DNA of 64,000 nucleotides. Origin: Nitzschia sp. DOCU1 (Eukaryota; Bacillariophyta; Bacillariophyceae; Bacillariales; Bacillariaceae). The translations under genes were made by a program, and so were the position numbers. How positions within the stretch are numbered: position 1 is the first letter of the stretch; each line of letters opens with the position of its first letter. Below the pieces are notes generated by a model. That model was not told where the DNA came from, searched no databases, and saw nothing but the letters and a program-made list of their open reading frames with translations. The stretch spans positions 3,811,534 to 3,875,533 of the forward strand of contig OX595986.1 in assembly GCA_951394045.1 (NCBI GenBank), read 5' to 3'. Below are positions 63,404-64,000 of the stretch, piece by piece.

Positions 63404-64000
63404 ATGCCGAAACCGAAGAAAGCAACGGTATTTGATTTCGATAAAAAAGCGGATGCGGCGTCTGAATTTGATGATGCCAAGGACGTGGAGTTCAGTGCTG
63501 TATCCGTGGTGAGTTACGCAATCGAGAAGTTCGAGAAAGAGCACAGTCTTTTGTTCGGGGATCCGAGCGATGCGGAAAAAAAGGCAGTCGGGAACTACGA
63601 GGAGTTCTTCTTGGAACTTAAAAAAGTGAGGGCCAGCAAAAAAGGGGAGGACGAAAAGGACTTCCCCGGATGGTCCGGTGTGAATAGGCGCAAGTACTTA
63701 GGCGCGATTCAAATCGTAAATAAATTCATTTTGGAGAGTTTGGGGTCGAAGAAAGCGGACTTTTCAATTTTCAAGGTTCAAGGATTGGCCAAGTGGCTTT
63801 CTATATGGTCATGTAAGTGTTATATGCTGCGCAGTTTCGTTATGTGGCAAATACAATGCGCATTCTAATATTGTGTTAGTCTATATCTGGCGTGCGCGCA
63901 TCCCATTTACGCAGGAGTTGGATGCAGATGACACGGAAGTTAACGATATGCATATTTTAGAGGACTTCTTGCTTCTTATTGTTTCAAATTGCAGGAAAGA
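63404..64000 (+). CDS. Hypothetical protein, 3' end beyond window
   Basis: Exon 1 (63404-63812) starts MPKPKKATVFDFDKKADAAS, and exon 2 runs from 63880 to the window edge, joined through T|TC across a 67-bp GT-AG intron. About 176 residues are visible. There is an acidic-basic start, a helix VVSYAIEKFEKEHSLLFG, and a block RRKYLGAIQIVNKFILESLGSKK followed by FSIFKVQGLAKWLSIWS-FYIWRARIPF. The rest is hydrophobic or acidic. I do not recognise the family. The intron call rests on consensus (GTAAGT, TTAG) and on the frame staying open to the edge. Confidence 0.6.

Overview
The window looks like nuclear DNA of a diatom, most likely a pennate species of the Phaeodactylum type. The grounds are: a fucoxanthin-chlorophyll a/c light-harvesting protein; many proteins whose N-terminus is a signal peptide ending in the diatom plastid-import motif (ASAF, ATAF, AAAF, SSAF or QSF); short GT-AG introns (about 50-280 bp); high gene density (about 31 genes in 64 kb); and domain families such as DUF6824 that are common in diatoms. 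The species is an inference. Exon coordinates were worked out by hand from splice consensus, reading frame and family conservation.

Layout. 1-6.1 kb: spliceosomal PRP8, cut at the left edge. 6.2-7.2 kb: an unrecognised protein with four copies of a VDSLxL...KRLPHL motif. 7.2-9.9 kb: a gene-poor stretch with a diverged tandem duplication and strong inverted repeats. 9.9-16 kb: plastid fibrillin, a divergent lipase-like protein, plastid HflX GTPase and an FCP antenna protein. 16.8-25.2 kb: Sec1/Munc18, a Kelch-BTB protein, ALG13, a small plastid-type protein of unknown role and plastid ribosomal protein bL17. 25.8-34.6 kb: TSR1, a protein with a PH-like C-terminus, mitochondrial EF-Ts, a probable mL40, and a chromatin-type protein with an INKPGG module and an MCM3-like C-terminal domain. 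35.5-41.4 kb: two unrecognised disordered proteins facing away from each other across 1.8 kb. 41.6-49.3 kb: a divergent ARP2-like protein, a FIG4-type SAC phosphatase in six exons and a DUF6824 protein. 49.3-51.3 kb: no recognisable gene. 51.3-64 kb: plastid PGP synthase, NOP10, SmD3, a DysF plus TRAF-zinc-finger protein, a LAMTOR3-like Roadblock protein, a Rieske-fold protein lacking most cluster ligands, a plastid methyltransferase, a tail-anchored RING protein, a type I membrane protein with a Cys-rich tail, and a partial unknown gene at the right edge.

The genes do not form one pathway. They are mostly housekeeping genes in RNA processing (PRP8, SmD3, NOP10, TSR1), organelle translation and ribosome function (bL17, EF-Ts, mL40, HflX), plastid membranes and light harvesting (fibrillin, FCP, PGP synthase, methyltransferase, Rieske-like) and endomembranes (Sec1, FIG4, ALG13, LAMTOR3). 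I found no CRISPR array, rRNA, convincing tRNA or intact transposon. The most unusual items are the four-copy-motif protein, the Rieske fold without its ligands, the ARP2-like protein with altered catalytic residues, the DysF-TRAF fusion, the INKPGG/MCM3-tail protein, and introns placed exactly at plastid-presequence boundaries.
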